Assembly (NCBI GenBank): GCA_049306095.1
Contig: JBAQPU010000052.1
Span: 32,742 to 96,741, forward strand
Source: UBA2336 sp049306095
GTDB lineage: Bacteria > Bacteroidota > Bacteroidia > Cytophagales > Cyclobacteriaceae
DNA length: 64,000 nt
Direction of reading: 5' to 3'
The notes under the pieces were generated by a model, which was not told the origin of the DNA, did no database searches, and saw only the letters and a program-made list of their open reading frames with translations. Each line of letters starts with the position of its first letter. The stretch's first letter is position 1. Below are positions 60,919-64,000 of the stretch, piece by piece. Made by a program: the position numbers and the translations under genes.

Positions 60919-61009
60919 ATCGGGTAAAATTCATAGAAATGACGTAAGAATGGCGTAGGCAGGTATGGGCTGATGCTTTCATCTTTGCGTTAACATCACA
61001 AAAAAGTTT

Positions 61010-61888
61010 ATGAAATTAGTGCTTACCGTTCTTGTCTCTGTTTTACTTGCGTCCTTCGTAACCTTTCTCTTGGTACACCTCCATTTTACCGGTCTTTTGC
61101 CATGGGAAAGCGATCGTGACAATGGGAAAATTATCGGTACACTTCACTCAGATATCTTGCAAGAGACTCGTGATGTGGAGATAACTCTTCCCCGAAACTA
61201 TTCAACACAAAAGCAATATCCTGTTTTGTATATTCTTGATGCAGGAGTGCTACAGGATCATAGTTTTAAAGCACTTGATGTGCTGGCTGAAAACGGTTAC
61301 GCCCCGGAAACAATTGTAGTGGGCATCCCCAACCTGAGTATGGAAACGCGGCAACGCGATCTTACTCCTCCTTACATGATGACCGACATTGACGGCTCTG
61401 CGAGTGGGACTGGTAGTGGCGATACCTTTCTGAACTTCCTGGAAGAAGAACTTATCCCTTTTATTGATTCGCACTATTCAACCTCTCAATATAGGCTTAT
61501 CAGTGGTAATTCGCGTGGTGGATTGTTGGTGCTACACTCGCTGATGACAAGGCCAGGCTTGTTTCAGGCTGGAATTTGTTACTCGACTCCGTTCTGGAGG
61601 CAGGACGAAATTATACTTCAAAAATTCAATGAGTATCTAACTGTGGCAGACTCGACTCAAAACTTTTTGTTTTTTAGCACTGGTGAAAATGAAACAGATC
61701 GCATCCGGCAAGGCAACAACAGCCTCGCGGAAAGACTTAAAAAAAGGATTCCTCCGGGTATGGTGTGGAATTATCAGGTTACGCCCAAAGCCGACCACCA
61801 AAGCAATGCACAACAATCAGTTGGGAGAGCGATGGGGTTGTGGGGAAAGCACGTTCAACAACAGAAGGTCGAACCACAAAAGAATTGA
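61010..61888 (+). CDS. Alpha/beta hydrolase, esterase D/IroE-like
   Basis: A 292-residue secreted or membrane-anchored esterase. It has an N-terminal hydrophobic segment (LVLTVLVSVLLASFVTFLLVHL), then the esterase fold: RDVEITLPRNYSTQKQYPVLYILDAG, the nucleophile elbow SGNSRGGLL, STGENETDRIRQ and the histidine in TPKADHQSNAQQ. It resembles putative esterases that cut trilactone siderophores or simple esters, but the substrate is open. It may be under the control of the preceding HTH gene. Confidence 0.83.
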   Translation: MKLVLTVLVSVLLASFVTFLLVHLHFTGLLPWESDRDNGKIIGTLHSDILQETRDVEITLPRNYSTQKQYPVLYILDAGVLQDHSFKALDVLAENGYAPETIVVGIPNLSMETRQRDLTPPYMMTDIDGSASGTGSGDTFLNFLEEELIPFIDSHYSTSQYRLISGNSRGGLLVLHSLMTRPGLFQAGICYSTPFWRQDEIILQKFNEYLTVADSTQNFLFFSTGENETDRIRQGNNSLAERLKKRIPPGMVWNYQVTPKADHQSNAQQSVGRAMGLWGKHVQQQKVEPQKN

Positions 61889-61934
61889 GCTATGCCACTA
61901 CAACATTCTCTTTCACGCACCTGTAGAAAAAGGC

Positions 61935-63797
61935 TCATTTCGTCAACTCCACTTTCATAATCTTATTCCCTACTTCAATCTTGTGTACCACATCCATTCC
62001 TGATTCCACTACGGCAAAAATCGTGTAGCGGCCGTCTAAATGCGGTGTGGGTGAGTGGGTAATAAACCACTGAGTGCCTTCGGTATCTTTTCCGGCCGAG
62101 GCCAATCCAACCGAGCCTTCGGTGTAGCGCCTTCCGGAAAATTCAGAGCGGATGGAATACGCTTCGCTGCCCCATCCATCACCACGGTTGCACCCGCCTT
62201 GTATAACAAAGTTGGGCACTACGCGGTGAAAATTTTTCCCATCGAAATATTGTTTATTCACGAGTTGAACAAAATTAGCCACCGAGCCTGGAGCCTCTTC
62301 CACTAACAAGCGAAGCACAATTTCACCTTTGCTGGTTTGGATGCTTACCTGCTGATTAGTTGGAATGGTTTTTACCAGTTCCCAGTTAATCGGGTGATTG
62401 AATTCATTTTTAACCGTCTTGAGTGCTTTTTTTCCTTCAAAATGCGCTATCGCTCGTTCCAAAGGCTGAAGGGCTTCAACGTCTTTTGGCAACGCGAGTT
62501 TTTTTCTTGCTTCATACAGAAAAGAGTAATCGGTAATTATTTTTTTATACCCTAACGTGGAATCAGCTAAAGCGATGGAAACAGTGCCGATCACGGCCGG
62601 GTCACCCGTACCACATGCCTGTTTGTAGAGTCCGGCAAAAATCGTTTGCATGTCGGCCTTAAATTCCGGATGGTAATTAATGTCCACCAACGCAGCGGCT
62701 GCTGATGACCGAATCACAGGAACAGACGAGCGCTGCAATTCTGTTCGGATGAATTCGTAGCTCGATGTTGATTTTCCTAAAGCCGTTAACAACGCTGCCT
62801 TTCCATATGGGTTTTCAATGGCGGCATACCGATTATAAATTTCCTCAGTTATTTCTTTGTTGTTCGAAACAGTCAATGCGGCTTCGTATAAATTTCCCTG
62901 AATTCTCCAGTTCGTTGCCTGGCGCGCCAACGGCACCAGTTCCTGAAACTCATCTTTTGTAGCCACCGCTTTAATTACTTGTGATGCCGCTACCGCAACA
63001 TGCTGATTCGAATCATTCAGCGCTGCCAGAAGAGTTTGCCTGGTGTCTTTTATCCGGAAGGATTGAAGTGCGAAGATGGCATTCACCCGAACGCGATAGT
63101 CGGTATCTGTTGAAATAAGGGTCATTAAGGTTTCCATCGATGATGGCGTATTAATTTTTCTTAACGCAGTAGCGGCAGCCATTCGAACATATGCCGATGG
63201 ATCGGATGAAGCTGCTTTTTGAAGGGCATCTTGCGCAACGGAAATATCTTTTGGACCACGGGCAAAAAAATGGGCGGCCCCCAGGCGTGAATAGTCATCT
63301 GCTGAATTCAGAAAATCCAGCGCTCTGTTTACTGACAAGGAATCGGCAACACCACGAAGGGCAAGGCGGTATAGTCCCCAGGAATTGAGGTCTGCTGGAG
63401 GGTTGCCACCGCGCTTCATTGTTTTTCCTGCAGCTTCTGAAATTTCATCTGCGGCAATGGTATCGTTGTCGGATGTGTTTAATAAAAAATCATACGTCCG
63501 GCTGCCACCGGTCTGGCCCAGTGCAAACGCGGCTGCTTTTCGTACCTCTGCATTTTCATCAATTAACAATTTCGCAATGCTATCCACTGCTAGGGTGTCT
63601 TGAATGGAAGCAAACGCCAGCACAGCATCTCTTCGGTACGCTGCATTTTCGTGATTCAGAAACTGGTACAAACTATCCGACAATCGGTGATCCTGAAAAT
63701 CGGCAATCCGAATGAATACCGGATCTGAAAATTTATTGGTTGGCTTTTGTGTGCATGCCATCATGGCACACAAAAAAAGTATTGCTAAAACTCTCAT
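61935..63797 (-). CDS. HEAT-repeat lipoprotein with cyclophilin-type prolyl isomerase domain
   Basis: A 620-residue lipoprotein. It has a signal with lipobox cysteine (LAILFLCAMMAC, about residue 15). About ten HEAT-like repeats fill residues 35-400, e.g. RRDAVLAFASIQDTLAVDSIAKLLID and NAEVRKAAAFALGQTGG. A cyclophilin domain takes the C-terminus (about 465-620; GEIVLRLLVEEAPGSVANFVQLV, FHRVVPNFVIQGG, GTQWFITHSPTPHLDGRYTIFAVV). The catalytic Arg of FHRVVPNF is kept. The repeats probably bind an envelope client. It lies 1 nt after the partial TerB-like gene. Confidence 0.88.
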   Translation of the reverse strand: MRVLAILFLCAMMACTQKPTNKFSDPVFIRIADFQDHRLSDSLYQFLNHENAAYRRDAVLAFASIQDTLAVDSIAKLLIDENAEVRKAAAFALGQTGGSRTYDFLLNTSDNDTIAADEISEAAGKTMKRGGNPPADLNSWGLYRLALRGVADSLSVNRALDFLNSADDYSRLGAAHFFARGPKDISVAQDALQKAASSDPSAYVRMAAATALRKINTPSSMETLMTLISTDTDYRVRVNAIFALQSFRIKDTRQTLLAALNDSNQHVAVAASQVIKAVATKDEFQELVPLARQATNWRIQGNLYEAALTVSNNKEITEEIYNRYAAIENPYGKAALLTALGKSTSSYEFIRTELQRSSVPVIRSSAAAALVDINYHPEFKADMQTIFAGLYKQACGTGDPAVIGTVSIALADSTLGYKKIITDYSFLYEARKKLALPKDVEALQPLERAIAHFEGKKALKTVKNEFNHPINWELVKTIPTNQQVSIQTSKGEIVLRLLVEEAPGSVANFVQLVNKQYFDGKNFHRVVPNFVIQGGCNRGDGWGSEAYSIRSEFSGRRYTEGSVGLASAGKDTEGTQWFITHSPTPHLDGRYTIFAVVESGMDVVHKIEVGNKIMKVELTK

Positions 63798-63798
63798 A

Positions 63799-64000
63799 TC
63801 AATGAAAAGGCGGTATTTCAGCCGCCCGTTTTACCACCTCGTCAAATTCAATGCCTGACATGCGTGAAGAATACAACAAAAGCCTTACTTCTTTTACGTG
63901 TACGCGACCGTCCACCTCCGACATTTTATATAAAATGGCAAAGCCTCTTAATTTTTCCTGATCGGAACATTGGCTGAACGATTCCAGCCCAGCCTGGTAA
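63799..64000 (-). CDS. Partial TerB-like protein (C-terminal end)
   Basis: The open frame enters from the right edge and ends at TGA (complement of 63799-63801). The 66 visible residues contain SDQEKLRGFAILYKMSEVDGRV, then HVKEVRLLLYSSRMSGIEFDEVV and an IPPFH end. The AILYKMSEVDG pattern resembles TerB-type helical repeats, but the gene's start and full domain set lie outside the window. It is close enough (1 nt) to be co-transcribed with the HEAT-cyclophilin gene. Confidence 0.55.
   Translation of the reverse strand, partial: YQAGLESFSQCSDQEKLRGFAILYKMSEVDGRVHVKEVRLLLYSSRMSGIEFDEVVKRAAEIPPFH

Noticed and set aside
1..64000. tRNA, rRNA, CRISPR arrays, insertion sequences and prophage
   Set aside because: I looked for tRNA-like TTCGANTC arms, regular spaced repeats, transposase and phage structural motifs on both strands and found none.

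Overview
The window is a compact, gene-dense chromosomal segment of a Bacteroidota bacterium, most likely in the Cytophagales. Evidence: a secreted protein with a type IX secretion (Por) C-terminal sorting domain, two PorG/DUF6089-like proteins, the rpsU / Xer recombinase / hpf cluster, the uppS-bamA-skp-skp cluster, DUF2490, DUF4783 and DUF6427 proteins, and several upstream regions that fit the Bacteroidota promoter (TTG, 17-23 nt, TAnnTTTG). I found no rRNA, tRNA, CRISPR array, insertion sequence or prophage. No stretch above 300 bases lacks a gene. Most of it reads as core chromosome, with a few accessory islets.

Layout. 1-3.4 kb (-): ugd-rfbB-rfbA nucleotide-sugar operon closed by a terminator. 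3.5-6.4 kb (+): acyl-CoA dehydrogenase, rpsU, Xer recombinase and hpf. 6.5-10 kb (-): alpha/beta hydrolase, DUF2490, RsmI-like methyltransferase, metK. 10-16.7 kb: lysA, radical SAM protein, PLP desulfhydrase/deaminase, T9SS cargo protein, UPF0316 protein and radA. 16.8-20.6 kb (+): two DUF3857/transglutaminase-like secreted proteins. 20.6-28.4 kb: hypothetical secreted protein, LpxL-like acyltransferase, SNF2 helicase, rbfA with an FtsX-type permease, DUF6427 membrane protein. 28.4-31.6 kb (-): glyA, a PIN toxin-antitoxin pair, tatC, rpiB. 31.7-33.9 kb (-): pdxJ and two TPM proteins. 34-43.9 kb (+): yqeY-cvpA, then hydrolase, CBS protein, nadK, two PorG-like proteins, uppS, bamA and two Skp genes, an envelope-biogenesis cluster closed by a terminator.

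43.9-51.5 kb: LD-carboxypeptidase (+), then a tight minus-strand five-gene set (DinB-fold, ATP-grasp ligase, LysE exporter, sulfotransferase-like, class IV aminotransferase) that looks like an uncharacterised amino-acid-derived small-molecule pathway, then YHS protein and DUF4783-nadC-YcxB-recX. 51.7-57.2 kb (+): gpmI, lipoprotein, ABC exporter, Fur-family regulator, then TerC. 57.2-60.2 kb (-): TerB/LETM1-like protein and purK-purE. 60.3-64 kb: HTH-membrane protein, esterase, HEAT-cyclophilin lipoprotein and the cut end of a TerB-like gene.

The most notable points are a perfect 28-nt palindrome inside radA that is translated in frame, the five-gene operon whose last two products correspond to the two halves of a plant fusion protein, a toxin-antitoxin pair lodged inside the glyA-tatC-rpiB operon, and a transglutaminase-like paralogue that has lost its catalytic Cys and His.
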